Source: Branchiostoma floridae (lineage: Eukaryota > Chordata > Leptocardii > Amphioxiformes > Branchiostomatidae). From it: DNA of 64,000 nt. The notes below the pieces were generated by a model. The model worked only from the letters and a program-made list of their open reading frames with translations. It did no database searches and was not told where the DNA came from. Both the position numbers and the translations under genes were made by a program. The first letter of the stretch is position 1, and every line of letters begins with the position of its first letter. Location of the stretch: positions 20,094,679 to 20,158,678 of the forward strand of contig NC_049988.1 of assembly GCF_000003815.2 (NCBI RefSeq), given 5' to 3'. Positions 22,721 to 35,129 of the stretch are shown in pieces.

Positions 22721-23205
22721 AGTCAAACCTGCCCAAGACGACCACCCGGGGGGACCGGACAAAAGCGGTCGATTTGGACAGGTGGTCGCTGAGAAGAGTA
22801 TCGACTCAAAACATGCCCGATGGAAAGTATAAATGGTTTCCATTGTGCTTAATGGCATAAAGCAAGCACACTGCACGCACGCAAAGAAGCGAGGTCTTTA
22901 ATCTCAAATACAACAGGCACACTGTAAACTGTAAATTTAACCCCAAAATCCGACGAAAACTGGCCGATTTCTGCACAAAATCGTGCTAGTTATCATTAAA
23001 AATCGACGAAAACCTCAATTTTGAAAATGATGCGGTCGTTATGGGTCCCAAATTGGGACGGTCGCGGTCGCGTTGGCCAGGTGGTCGTTGAGAAAAGGTC
23101 GCTTAATGCTTACGTCAATGGGAAAATAAATCGGGACCGAGAAAAAGTGGTCGAAATGGCCAGGTGGTCGCTGAGAAGAGGTGGTCGCTCGGGCAGGTTT
23201 GACTG
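22721..23205. mobile_element. inverted-repeat element with AGTCAAACCTG ends
   Basis: AGTCAAACCTGCCC on the left mirrors GGGCAGGTTTGACT on the right. Inner inverted copies of GGTCGCTGAGAAGAG support one element of about 485 bp. The end motif matches the smaller elements at 29793 and 45601. Confidence 0.75.
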
Positions 23206-25431
23206 TACTGCTGAAAATCGCCGTGACAGGATAGTGTAAGTTATTGGCTGGGATATCGCGTGGTGTCGCCGGGTCGGCTGGCTGTACGCCCAGGCCTGGA
23301 GTCTGATCTGCACAATTAAGAACACGTGTGGGCCCGCGCGTATCCGGACTACCCATAGCAACACGAAAAATCATTAATGATCCTTAATTATTCTTAGGTT
23401 GTTGCCAACTAAATCTTAGAGAACATCAATAGTAACTTTTGTAGTCCTAGCACACGTTGTTTGGCAGTGGTACGAAGTCAAGCATTCATCTGAATTACTG
23501 TGTATGGCTGTACCATATTGCATATAATGCGGGTGTGTTTTTTTGGTCGTGGTGGTGGGGGGTATTTCATGCTAGATGCCAAATTTGGTGCAAAATGTCT
23601 CTCAAATGACTCAATGCGTCACTCCTGATGTGGGAGTGATGATAGTTCAAATTTCTATTTTGGGCCAATTTAAGGACCCCCCCCCCCCCCAACTCCGGTC
23701 AGGTGTAGATAAAGTTGTCCCAGTATAATTTGTCCCTCATAGGGGTCCTCGTGGGAGCAGTGTGTCTCTTTAAATCAATGCCAAGATCAAAGAGTTGTTT
23801 GGGAAACTCAGGTGTCCACTGAATAAGTGCCCGTCGGGTTTGAATGAATGAATGGTTTTTACTTCGCATCGAGCGACAAACAATAACATACAATGGCAGC
23901 CTTTATTTTTTCGGCTGAATTGCAGCATGCTTTACACATGTTACAATTAAAATGAAAAGCAATAGAAGTACACAATCCCAAACATTATAAAACATAACAA
24001 TAATCACTTTTAAAATAATTGTGTATACATCCACAGCGGACAACATGTCCTGTCCCGATGATATGGCGTCGTCGCACCACTGATGAAACGGGAATGAAAG
24101 AACCACACAGTTGCTTGTTTTGACCAATTGTATCTGAAGAGCGAGGATTAGGCAATTTTATATTCTTAAGGTAGCATGCCTTGAATTTTTCTGAGAGTAC
24201 CTATCTTTAATGGTTCAAGATAATACAGTCAAAAAGAAGACGTCATAAACCCGCCATATTAGTTCATGATAGCGTCAAATTTTTGTAAAATCTTTAGATA
24301 TTATGTTTTCATCATTTAATAAAAATTAAGTGGTCGTATAATATGTCGTTAAAGCGTTAGAGGAGTTAGAAGGGGCAGTCCTCAAAAGTACCCCCCCCCC
24401 CCCCCCATCCCGTCCAGGATCGATGGGGATTGACCAAAAAAACCGGTCTGAATAGAGTTAACAGAGAAGGAGGTCACCAAAGACTATCTACAATGTATGA
24501 TCCACTTCTCACAGAGTCACGTTTTATATCTGCAGGACAGAGGCTGTCGCTCGCTCATTCTTTGAGTTGACTGGAGGTCGTCTGTCCAAAACTTGGTAAG
24601 TCCAATTTCTTGAGTTGAAAGTTACAATTTAACTCTGATGCGTGATGATCTAGTCTTACAGAGCAAGATAAAGCATTTTTTTTTAATTTACTCTCGATGT
24701 ACCACAAGAGTAGATAAATGTAAAGCTAGTCCTATGGCATTTGCGAAGCCGTAGGGACATGGTGTTTTTATCAACTGTGTCTAGAGCACAGTATTGGACC
24801 ATATGCCTTGTTTTAGTTGTCTTTTCGACTAATGGGCAATGATACTTCAATTATGGGTAAGGTGATGGTAGTGCCATATCCTACTTTAAGGCTGGAGGGG
24901 TAGTACTTAGGTTGTTATCCACTTTGTCTAGGGCACGGTATTGAAAGTCGAAGCCCAACCCTCTCATTCCACAGTCTATTACCGCTCAACTAAAGCCAGG
25001 TACCCATGTGTACGCCTTGACGGAGTAAAGAAAGTCTTTTGTTTGTTTGAACCTTTATTTATTCATGAAAGCTCAAATCGGCCTGCAGGATGCTCTTCAT
25101 TGAGGCCTTGAGGGAAGAGGCAAAGGGTCGGGCAAAGTATATACAGTTTACATCATTTAAAGTCCTAATGAGTCTTATGACGTAAGTTAATATACACAAA
25201 TTTAACATACATGGTACAAAGTACATGATAGTCAGAGCTGCTACACGATTCGAGTCCGTTCATTTCGGTCGTTTCCGTCGTCAAATCGCCAAGTGTCTTT
25301 CTGAAGGACACAAAATGTCTAGCCAGAAATTCCTGGTCAAATCCTTGACCTGGTGACCTCATGTCCGCAGGCTGACCCCTCTATCGATGTCATGATCATC
25401 GTGACGTAAGAATCTACCCGCTCCTCCATTC
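23206..25431. other. intergenic with antisense retroelement tails and homopolymers
   Basis: Poly-C runs lie at 23680-23690 and 24390-24407. At 23840-24010 and 25045-25175, T-rich starts with CTTTATT on the plus strand look like antisense LINE or SINE 3' tails. No exon could be supported. Confidence 0.4.
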
Positions 25432-25706
25432 GTACCCTGGGAGTCAGGCAGGACCGGGTAGCTAACGAGTTTTGTTCGGGGAGCCAAGGCAGTCAGACCA
25501 CCGATCTCACATTAGCGCTCCGGGGAGTTTCAGCCTGAAGGAGTTATCGCTTCCCTTTACCTTTTTGGGGGGAATAGGACAGGTGGACTATATCGGGCTT
25601 AAACTCCCCTGGGCGTTAATAGGAGATCGGCGGGCCTGACTGACTTGGGCCGCCGACTAAACTGTCCTAGCTGCCCGATCTCGGCTGGCTCCCAGGCCTA
25701 GGGTAC
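25432..25706. mobile_element. hairpin MITE, about 275 bp
   Basis: The whole segment is an imperfect palindrome. TGGGAGTCAGGC on the left mirrors GGCTGGCTCCCA on the right, and CCGATCTC, CGGGGAGTTT and GGCAGTCAG all recur inverted. A target duplication is not clear. Confidence 0.7.
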
Positions 25707-26314
25707 TCGGTTCGCTCGGTTGTGCTCTGCACGCCGTGAGAGACGGGCGCTCGGAAAATGCACTCTCGCGGGTCGGTTGTCATGCGCTCGTAGAAGTAGT
25801 GGTAGTACTTGTACGATGTGAAAGCTTGTCCACTATTTATTGTACTGCCCTAACTACAACCAACTTAGAAAATCCCTTCTCTGCAATCTTCAAGACCTTT
25901 TAGGGTCAACCCTTGATTTGAAAACCTCGTCTGACCCAGCCTTAACCCAACTTTTACTCAGGGGTTCAACCACTTGACCAACAGAAACAAATACCCATAT
26001 TATGCATCTTACACAGACATGCATACTCCAGACCAAACGTTTTCAAATTGATTGAACATTTTTCTTTAAAATATTGTATGTATATATTTTTTGGATCCGT
26101 CACCCCACTTCTGTACTACTATTTTATTTGATCTCACATTGTTTTGTCCTTTATTTATTTTATTTTCAAGTGGTAATGTTAATATTAGCTTTGCTAGAGT
26201 GCATTTAACACTGTGTATTGTCTTATATGCATACCAATAAAAAAAGTAGTGATAGTAGAGTCATACATTGGAGTGATACCTTTACGGGGTGGCATACCCT
26301 TTCTCCTTGCTGAA
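25707..26314. other. intergenic, non-coding
   Basis: No feature is recognised. A retroelement-like stretch near 25830-25990 has no intact frame. Confidence 0.35.
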
Positions 26315-26545
26315 TACAAGACGGGGATGCGCCAGGTCTCCTGTCCGGGTGAATGATATGAATCACTGTGTGGCTGATACGGTATAATAAAGGTACGCCA
26401 GGCCTCCGTCCGGGTGATTTGTAGTGAATCACCAACTCTAAACGGGAGGATTTGCACCATCGCACACCGGGGCATGTCCCTACTCTTTTGGGAAGCATGT
26501 GGTGGGTTCTTTAACGTGCGTGGGGTGTGGTTTTCCCCAAACACG
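26315..26545 (+). mobile_element. SINE fragment
   Basis: Contains a repeated GTCCGGGTGA phrase and TTCTTTAACGTGCGTGGGGT, the same body as the SINE at 10493-10830. Confidence 0.5.
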
Positions 26546-26924
26546 TATAGTTATAATTATAATTATTCACTTTCTTGTATTATAATTACAGCTATTAGGA
26601 GCCCATCTAATTGATACATTGCATATCCTACACTTTGAGTATATACCTTATCATGGTATAATTATCTTTGTCATTTGCAGATAGTGTTAAAGAAGAGTAT
26701 GACTTTCTAGAAATATTGGCCGGCCTATACTGCGGACAGACAAAGATTAGATACAATTGAATGTTATCACATTTTGATTCTAGTACACCCACAACATAGA
26801 AAAACGCAGACATTTTCAATCCAATCGTATCATGTGTCGACTCCATAGTTACGGACATATACACGTCAATGCAAATACAAAAGACAGAACGTTTTGTAAC
26901 AGACAGAAGCACTTAATACACAGT
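26546..26924. other. intergenic, non-coding
   Basis: I see nothing recognisable in it. The 3' end merges into the satellite that follows. Confidence 0.4.
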
Positions 26925-28175
26925 GTCAAATTAAATTACATATGTATATATAGTGAGTTACAAATGACATGATGTTTACAACAGACAGAAGCGCTTAACA
27001 CACAGTGCGTCGACCTGCCACTCAAATTAAATTGCATATGTATATATAGTGAGTTACAAAAGATATGCTGTTTTATAACAGACAGGATCGCTTAACACAC
27101 AGTGCGTCGACCTGCCATTCAAATTAAATTGCATATGTATATATAGTGAGTTACAAATGACATGCTGTTTTATAACAGACAGCATCGCGTAACACACAGT
27201 GCGTCGACCTGCCATTCAAATTAAATTGCATATGTATATATAGTGAGTTACAAATGACATGTTGTTTTATAAGAGACAGAAGCGTTTAACACACAGTGTG
27301 TCGACCTGCCATTCAAATTAAATTGCATATGTATATATAGTGAGTTACAAATGACATGCTGTTTTATAACAGACAGCATCGCGTAACACACAGTGCGTCG
27401 ACCTGCCATTCAAATTAAATTGCATATGTATATATAGTGAGTTACAAATGAGATGCTGTTTTATAACAGACAGAAGCGCTTAACACACAGTGCGTCAATC
27501 AGACATTAAATTGCATATGTATATATAGTGAGTTACAAAAGATATACTGTTTTATAACAGACAGAAGCGCTTAACACACAGTGCGTCGACCTGCCACTCA
27601 AATTAAATTGCATATGTATATATAGTGAGTTACAAATTACATGCTGTTTTATAACAGACAGAAGCTCTTAACACACAGTGTGTCGACCTGCCGTTCAAAT
27701 TAAATTACATATGTATATATAGTGAGTTACAAATGACATGCTGTTTTATAACAGACAGAAGCACTTAACACACAGTGAATCGACCTGCCATTAAAATTAA
27801 ATTGCTTATGTATATATAGTGAGTTACAAATGACATGCTGTTTTATAACAGACAGAAGCGATATATATATAACCACACAGTGCGTCGACTTGCCATTCAA
27901 ATTAAATTGCATATGTATATATAGTGAGTTACAAAAACATGTGTTTTATAACAGACAGAAGCTCTTAACACACAGTGCGTCGACCTGCCACTCAAATTAA
28001 ATTGCATATGTATATATGGTGAGTTACAAAAGATATACTGTTTTATAACAGACAGAAGCGCTTAACACACACTGCGTCGACCTGCCATTCCAAATTAAAT
28101 TACATATGTATATATAGTGCGTTACAAATGACATGCTGTTTTATAACAGACAGAAGCTCTTAACACACACTGCGT
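26925..28175. repeat. 98-bp satellite, about 13 copies
   Basis: The unit includes TGCATATGTATATATAGTGA, GTTTTATAACAGACAGAAGC and ACACACAGTGCGTCGACCTG. Copies differ by a few percent. One unit (near 27860) has an inserted (AT)n run, one (near 27500) lacks part of the CGACCTGCC segment, and the last copies decay. Each unit carries a TATATATAG box. Confidence 0.95.
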
Positions 28176-29790
28176 CGACAAAACACTTTTTTAAAAATCG
28201 CGTATGTATATGAAAAAATGAATGAATGAAATGTATATACACTACATCGACTCACCATTCCCATCATATTCAAGGAGTCATAGATTTTTTATAGTCATAG
28301 TTGTTCAGAATAAACTTCATGATTACTTTGTTATGTATTGCATCGTGTACAACTATCATGCAATTAAGTGCCTTGATTAATTGCTTCATTACAATCATTT
28401 ATGAGTAAAGGGTGTCTATAGCTCAGTTACGTTTTGGATACCTCCCACTTGCGTTAATTACCCACATCACATATTAATGAGGCAGGTATAAAAGCCACTG
28501 AATCAGAAATAAATTGCATTGCATAGTTCTTTCACTGCCGTTGGATTGAATTATGCTGTTCTTAACAGATTTGGTTGGTTGATCAAATGTTTGTTTGTTT
28601 TTGGGATTGTAAATTGCGTTTATGATTGATTGATTTATTATTTCTTATCTTTGTTCAATAGTTTCGTTGGCTGTCAACTGAACAATAGAAATGTTGTTCG
28701 ATGATTGATGGCGTGATCTCAAAGTGCTTAGGTTGAAAGCTTAATACTCGTCACATAATAAACAAATAAAATTAACACCAAACATAACATACAAACTCAC
28801 TCTTTAAAGCAAGTTGAAAGGGGCACCTAAACAAGGGATATGGAAGTAATTGCTAACATACACAGTAATAATGAAATGATAATATATTGGTACTAATTGA
28901 AGCTAGTCATCGAAGATGAACTGTCCATTTCATCAAGCAGGTGCGTAAAGTAAGGGATTTTGCTATTTCTTCGCACAACGTCTAGAGAAGACGTCTGGCT
29001 GTCTGGTTTGTTGATTACCTGGTTGTTTATTTAATTATTCGTATTTTTGTTATTTAATTGCTCGTCTATTTGTTTGACTGATCGATTGACTGTGAGTTAC
29101 TGTTTTTGTTGACGTAATGTTAACTTCGCAGGAATATAAATTTTCATTGCCATTATGAAATGCAAAGCAGGTTTTTTCCCCCTCTAGTTGGTCGTTTTCG
29201 GTACAAGAGAGGTTGTGTTTTTTTCTACAATTCTATTAGTCTGCATACTCTCTAGAGAAACTGACACATGTTTGCAATTCAATACAATCGTTGCACTCTG
29301 TATTTTTAAATGTATGTCGAAATGTTGTGAACCTTATAATTAGAAGATAACCCCAGTTGGGCTAAAAGGTTTCGTAGTAAATGAAATGAAATACAAAATG
29401 TCTTAAGCTTTTTTCTTCATTTTTACATGACATGAAGATAAATTTCTCAATGGTCCCTTTGGTCCCTTAGATGACATTAGGTATTTACGTGTATTCTATA
29501 TCTACCATGACATCAGACATTGTTACCCATTTAAACGTACACTTTATATCATCAGTGTTTTCTATAATTGCCTTGCTATACTGATGAAGGACATGAGGAC
29601 CTTTCCTCTTTCTTTCTGGTCGAAGCCTGGCGCTTTTTCGTCAGTAGAACATAAAACGCGGTACGCTTTAGCCAAGCATGCACCATAATCTTCTAGATAC
29701 ATCTGTTGGGTTCTGCCTGCAACTCTCCTAAACACGGGGCAGCGAGCTTCATGTCTCCATCCGAAGTGACGAAAGCAATTCCTAAATACA
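28176..29790. other. intergenic; isolated TATA-like box
   Basis: GGTATAAAAGCC at 28488-28499 would be a good TATA box, but no open exon follows it. The remainder is AT-rich, with TTTG-rich stretches near 28560-28600 and 28990-29080. Confidence 0.4.
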
Positions 29791-29792
29791 TA

Positions 29793-29962
29793 CAGTCAAA
29801 CCTGTCTATAGCGGCCACTCAAGGGACCGTACAAATTTGGCCACTATAGACAGGTGGCCTCTGTATAGACTTGTAGATAAAATACCCAAGGGACTGACAA
29901 AAAGTGGCCACTATGGACAGGTGGCCCCTCTGTAGAGGTGGCCCCTAATACAGGTTTGACTG
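29793..29962. mobile_element. 170-bp MITE with CAGTCAAACCTG ends and TA flanks
   Basis: The ends CAGTCAAACCTG and CAGGTTTGACTG are perfect inverted repeats, flanked by TA on each side as in Tc1/mariner-type insertions. It is nearly identical to the copy at 45601-45778. Confidence 0.85.
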
Positions 29963-30307
29963 TACATCTTCTAGTTAATAGAAAATAGCAGTGACTTATT
30001 TTAACAGGTAAACACACGTGCCTTATAAATTTCAAATGTACTAAAAGCCATCGAAAATTTGGAGGTACATGTACGTGCTACGCACCGGCAAAAATTCTAT
30101 TAACCGTGTTCATACGTGACTAATGAATCTTCTAGCCTTTGTTAATCTCACATCTACCTACCTAGATTAAACAGACACTTGGTAATCCATCTAAATCCCC
30201 GCTTCAGGTCATCCGTCCATCTAACCTTTGTGGTAGATATAAGTAGGGGAAACTAGGTTACCTGATTGACTAAAATCCTAGAACAAATCCGCTGATCCTA
30301 GTTATTC
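29963..30307. other. non-coding flank of the candidate exon at 30308
   Basis: A TATAAGTA motif at 30237-30244 lies about 65 bases upstream of the candidate start codon. Nothing else is recognised. Confidence 0.35.
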
Positions 30308-30391
30308 ATGTCTTCAAGTGATGTAGCATTTCGATCTGACATTTATGACAAATCGTCCTATGTTCATTATGCAGATGTGGAAAACAAGCAG
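30308..30391 (+). CDS. candidate first coding exon, 28 codons, unrecognised
   Basis: An ATG opens 28 codons (MSSSDVAFRSDIYDKSSYVH, ending ENKQ) that end exactly at a CAG|GTGCGT donor in phase 0. The composition is protein-like, with acidic and tyrosine residues like the cytoplasmic start of a membrane protein. No second exon could be found downstream, and the frame would otherwise run only 69 codons. I do not recognise it; chance remains quite possible. Confidence 0.3.
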
Positions 30392-31289
30392 GTGCGTTTG
30401 TGTTCACTTCATTTGAGTTGCAATATGAAGTTGTTCATTATGTTCCCTTCATTGTTTTCACTTAATTTCTGTTGCAGTATGAAATTGTGCTTGCACAAGG
30501 TATATCAGATTCTATAAGATGTGTTGTTTGAAATAGCAATGTCCTGATGCATTTGAGTTTACAAACAGTACTTGTAAGATTACTTCGGTCAAAATCTGGA
30601 ATAAAAGAGAGACATTTTTTATTCAGAACAAACTTACGTTACAATGTTTGTGGCAAGCCCTATGCACATATGAATTGGATATGAATTGTCTATCTAAAGC
30701 AAAGCAAAGCAACATAAAGTATACAACTGATATGTCTCTAATAAAGTAACAAAACTAAGGTTTTTTTAAGGCTGTCAGCATTCTTGAATATACAATATTT
30801 TGCTTTAAGGACACAATAATTTAGATCAAGCATGCATAGAATACTGGTCAAAATAACCGTACAATATATGATTTTTGTTCAAAGATAAAGATTCAGGGAA
30901 ATTAATTTTCCATCACATACAAACGTCTACTTACAAGGATTGTAAAAAGAAACAATGGCATTTACTGCCCTAGTTTTAACGATTATCTAAGACAACTCGC
31001 AAAATCTGGACCAAAAGAGAGCGAATTTTTACCTGCCGACCTTATTTTCTTCATGTCGGTCAAAATCTGGAATAAAACAGAGAAAATACCTAGTACCAAC
31101 TGACCCATTTTTCTACTAGGACTGTAAAAAGAACGACATTTACTGCCCTAGTTTTAATGATTATCCGCAGCCTGGCTTGCAGCGGTAGCATTAGCGAGGC
31201 GCCCAGGTTAATCATAAAAGTCCGGCAAAGTTATCAACTGTGTTATCGTCCGGCGCCGGCGGTACACTGACGTCAGCGAGCAGACACGT
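30392..31289. other. non-coding with a local duplication
   Basis: The phrase CAAAATCTGGAATAAAA recurs at 30594, 31003 (variant) and 31061. ATTTACTGCCCTAGTTTTAA recurs at 30959 and 31138. This marks an old tandem duplication of about 180 bp. A TGACGTCA palindrome lies at 31268-31275. Confidence 0.5.
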
Positions 31290-32960
31290 TTCTGCGAAAA
31301 GAGAGAGAGGATAATTAGCCTCCAGTATTTGTTTCACGTCCTTTTGTAATGGATAATGGCTTAAGTTAAGCACAGGTTATGTGTAAGTGGAGACTGCAAA
31401 CTTTATCAAACCTTATCTGCCACAGGCTAGACTTTACTACTTGTAAGAAAGAAGATAATTAACCTCATGTATTAGTTTCACGCTAAGTAGTGCCGGGAAA
31501 TGGCTTACGTTAAGTACAAGTAATTTGTTTTAAAAGAAGGCTTCAAACTTTATCATTATCACTATTATCTTGCTACCTACTAGCTTCTTCTAGCCTTTAC
31601 TGTGGCGAAGAAGGAAGATAATTAACCTCCTGTATTAGTTTCACGCTCATTAGTGCTGGGGAAATGGCTTACGTTAAGTACAATTAATTTGTTTTAAAAG
31701 AAGGCTTCAAACTTTATCATTATCACAATTATCTTGCTACCTACTAGCTTCTTTCACAGACAGCCTTTACTGTACACGTCCGTTTGAAATCCCTGGAATC
31801 TAGCATTTGATTTAGAATTTGATTTAGTTCGCGCATGCGCACTACGTCAAATGTTGCCAATGGAAAAGTCACATTTGCGAGAAACTTATGTGGCTAAGTC
31901 GTCTTATTCAAAGCACACAAGAAGTAAAGGAAACAACAGTCATAATAACAACAATATTTCCGCTGAATGAAGCATTTTATTGCACACAAGAAGGTTATTT
32001 AAAAGGACAAATATAGGTGTCATTAATTTTATAATAGTCATACATGTCATTATAAACCTGATTGGCGTATTTAAGAAAGTACTTCGATTTATAAGAAATA
32101 TATAATTTGCAATAGGTTGCCAACAAGACGGTCTGTCAGGAAATCCAATGCAACAGGCGCGATTTCAATGCAACGTTGACCAAAGATCTAAGAATAGCTG
32201 GTTAAACTTAATTGCTGTTAACAAACACACGTATGTAGTAAAGAAGGAAGATAAAGAACATCCTGCATTTGTTTCACGCTTATTAGTGCTGGGAAATGGC
32301 TTAAGCTAAGCACAATTTGTTTAAGTGAAGACTTCAATCTTTATCATTATCACTATTATCTTGCTACCTACTAGCTTCTTCTAGCCGTTACTGTAGCGAA
32401 GAAGGAAGATAATTAACCTCCTATGTTTGTTACATGCTTATTGGTGTTGGGAAATGGCTTAAGCTAAGCACAATTTGTTTAAGTGAAGACTTCAAACTTT
32501 ATCATTATCACAATTATCTTGCTACCTACTAGCTTCTTCTAGCCGTTACTGTAGCGAAGAAGGAAGATAATTAACCTCCTATGTTTGTTACATGCTTATT
32601 GGTGTTGGGAAATGGCTTAAGCTAAGCACAATTTGTTTAAGTGAAGACTTCAAACTTTATCATTATCACAATTATCTTGCTACCTACCAGCTTCTTTCAC
32701 AGACAGCCTTTATTGTAGCAAAGAAGGAAGATAATGAACATCCTGTATTTGTTTCACGCTAATTTGTGCTGGAAACGGCCTAATCTAAGTAGAAGAAAAT
32801 TTGTTTTAAAGGAAAGCGTCGAACTTAATCATCAATCTACCATCTTTTAGGCTTGTATTAGGCAAGTAGCGAAAAAAGAAAAGATAATGAACCTCCTGTA
32901 TTTGCTTCACACTAATTTGTTCTGGGAAATGGCTTTTTAAGAAAATAAGCACAATCATCT
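31290..32960. repeat. ~160-bp tandem array in two blocks
   Basis: The unit carries GAAGATAATTAACCTCCTGT, AAATGGCTTAAGCTAAGCAC and CTTTATCATTATCACAATTA. Three copies lie at about 31290-31790 and five at 32235-32960. They are separated by some 440 bases of unrelated sequence (31800-32230) that presumably inserted or preceded the expansion. The middle copies of block 2 are nearly identical. Confidence 0.85.
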
Positions 32961-33048
32961 TGCCACGTACATCCCATCGCAGACTATCCCCTATTGTAGG
33001 GCCCTGTGTGGCCCAAGGGCTACTAAAGAAAAGATGAGCTGCACCCTA

Positions 33049-33299
33049 TACTCTCAAAGCAGAGGTTTGGCTCCGGCTGTTTTTTTTTTACCTTTTTATG
33101 CGTTTTTATCGGGCTTTCTATCTTATCATTTTCTCCTAGTTTCTTGATCTCTCTCATGCAGTTAATGGCTAATTCTAATGGCAATTCATGGTTAGGCCGC
33201 GAAACATTGATAAAATAGTACAAAATAGAACGTCCGCTAAAAGCGCCTAAAACAAGATTTAAAAAAAAAACAGCCAGAGCCGAACCTCTGACTGGAGAG
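33049..33299. mobile_element. Mutator-like MITE, older copy
   Basis: The ends TACTCTCAAAGCAGAGGTTT and AACCTCTGACTGGAGAG, and inner arms around CGGGCTTTCTAT, match the better preserved element at 44335-44547. The flanks are only loosely similar, so the target duplication has decayed. Confidence 0.65.
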
Positions 33300-33308
33300 C
33301 CCCACCCA

Positions 33309-33490
33309 ATAGTCTCCAAGCAGGCCCTACGGTGCCATAAGATAGTATCAAAGCTGACCAAGGAGTATAGCCGGCCAAAGGAGTCAAACGGGCACCGGTC
33401 GCATACACACTCCTAGGCCGGCTTCATGATCACTCCTCAACTAGCTTTTGATACTATCTTATGCTACCGTAGGATTTGCTTGGAGATTAT
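33309..33490. mobile_element. hairpin MITE, TCTCCAAGCA family
   Basis: Inverted arms carry ATAAGATAGTATCAAAGCT and AGCTTTTGATACTATCTTAT with TCTCCAAGCA/TGCTTGGAGA tips. Relatives are at 46737-46869 and at 52985-53259. It directly abuts the Mutator-like copy. Confidence 0.75.
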
Positions 33491-33819
33491 CACCCCACAC
33501 ACCAAGATCTGTGGGAGATTCCAAAGATTAATGCTGTTGTGTCAGCAAAATATATGTTTCGTATTGATATGCAATGTTAATTAGCAAGTGTCATAGTAGA
33601 ATTTGATGTAGCACTCAATATCCAAGTTGTATCTGATAAGCAACAATTAACATTTTTCATTGGTTGAGATTTGTGATAATCTTTTAGAAAGCTTCACCAT
33701 AACAATCTTCTAAAACGCAAGTAAGGTCTTCATTCATTATTTTTGTTCATTCTGTGATATAACATTTTTGCAACACTGTTTTGATGTTGCTTTCTGTTTC
33801 GTCAATTCCATTTTGCGGT
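33491..33819. other. intergenic, non-coding
   Basis: Nothing recognisable in it. Confidence 0.4.
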
Positions 33820-34290
33820 TCAATAATCGCTACAGGGATGGACGTCATTCTTATTTCCGAGACATATTTTTGTCTGAGAATCCACCTGTAGTTGCGACAA
33901 TGCCGGTGTCGTCTTCAATCTGATCCTGGCAACGGAGATTATCACATCAGCGCTAGCCCGTTTTCTTGCAAAGTGAATCGCCGCATTTCCTGATAATTTG
34001 GTACTTCCTTCTGCAACCGTGTGTGCCACTGTGCTGCCTTTCATTTGAATCCCGGCAACAGAGACTATCACATCAGCGCTAGCCCGTTTTCTTGCTAAGT
34101 GAATCGCCGCATTTCCTGATATAATTTGGAAGTTCCTTCTTCCACCGAGACAATGCCACTGTGCTGCCTTTCATTTGAATCCTGGCAGCAGAGATTGCCA
34201 CAGAAGCCCTTTTTGAGTGAATAACCTCATTAACTGACGATTTGGCGGTTCTTCTGCAACAAATATCAACTCAGCCTTTTTCGCCAAACA
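33820..34290 (-). pseudogene. ~125-bp tandem units with ankyrin-like text
   Basis: Two units (33941 and 34066 landmarks, 125 bp apart) and a weaker third translate on the minus strand to GNAAIHFARKRASADVI and similar, which resembles the GNTALHxAxxxGxxxVV core of ankyrin repeats. The unit length is not a multiple of three and the continuous frame is only 83 codons, so if it was ever coding it is now broken. Confidence 0.35.
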
Positions 34291-34974
34291 CATAGTCCGC
34301 CTCCAGACAACAGTTTCTATCATTTATCTAACGGTAATACGTTGATAATTACATGAAGAAATGCCAGTGGTTGGTTGCGTCCTTTATATCCATGTACATC
34401 AAGAACGTTTCCAATCCAAATTCTCAGATCGTCACTATAGCTCTCTTTGTTGCCAAGTGAATAACCTCATTGCCTTATAATTTGGCGGTTTCTTCCGCAG
34501 CAAAATCAAATCAGCTTTTTCTGTCTCCAGTCTTAGTGGCTATCCTTTATGTCATAGTCATACCGCGATGATTACATGGTAGAAGGTCAGCTTTTTTTAC
34601 TTGTTTCATATTAATGTACATTGTACATCAAAAAACGTCCTAGCTTCGAAATGTACCTTAAAGCAGTGTCGTAAGGAAAGAATAGTCAATTCAAGTTTAT
34701 TGCGCAACGATTGCAACAGGTACAATGTCTGGCAAGTAACATGTATCATTAACTACAAACTATCCACAACTGTATACAACCGTATACTAATCTAGTATAA
34801 CAAAAAATATGGTGTATTTCACATTGTTAGAACACTACTTCTCTTTTGCATAGCATTATGTATATAAATGTAATGGCCTAGGTGAACAGATATGGAGTCG
34901 GGACATGATAGAAGTATATTGAATATTTGTCAGACGTTGAATGTAGGACCCGTGTTTGAGGAGAGTCACATCGA
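34291..34974. other. intergenic with antisense retroelement tail
   Basis: TCAAGTTTATTGCGCAACGA near 34687 resembles an antisense retroelement 3' tail. No gene is recognised. Confidence 0.35.
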
Positions 34975-35110
34975 GCACGTAAAATAACCCACCGCACTTA
35001 TAGAAAATAGTACGGGTCCTTCCTAACGCGAGTGGGTAAAAGATTGTCTGGATATGCAGCTTATACTGTTCAGTCCAACGTAGTGTGGTACAACCTATGT
35101 GCAGATGACG
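34975..35110 (-). mobile_element. SINE body fragment, antisense
   Basis: Its reverse complement holds AACAGTATAAGCTGCATATC and CTATAAGTGCGGTGGGTTAT, matching the sequence exonised in gene C (14735-14835). Confidence 0.6.
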
Positions 35111-35129
35111 CACGTACTGGGTCGAGAAC

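Noticed and set aside
28488-28560. Promoter with GGTATAAAAGCC
   Set aside because: A good TATA box by itself, but no exon or transcript signal follows on the plus strand within several kilobases.
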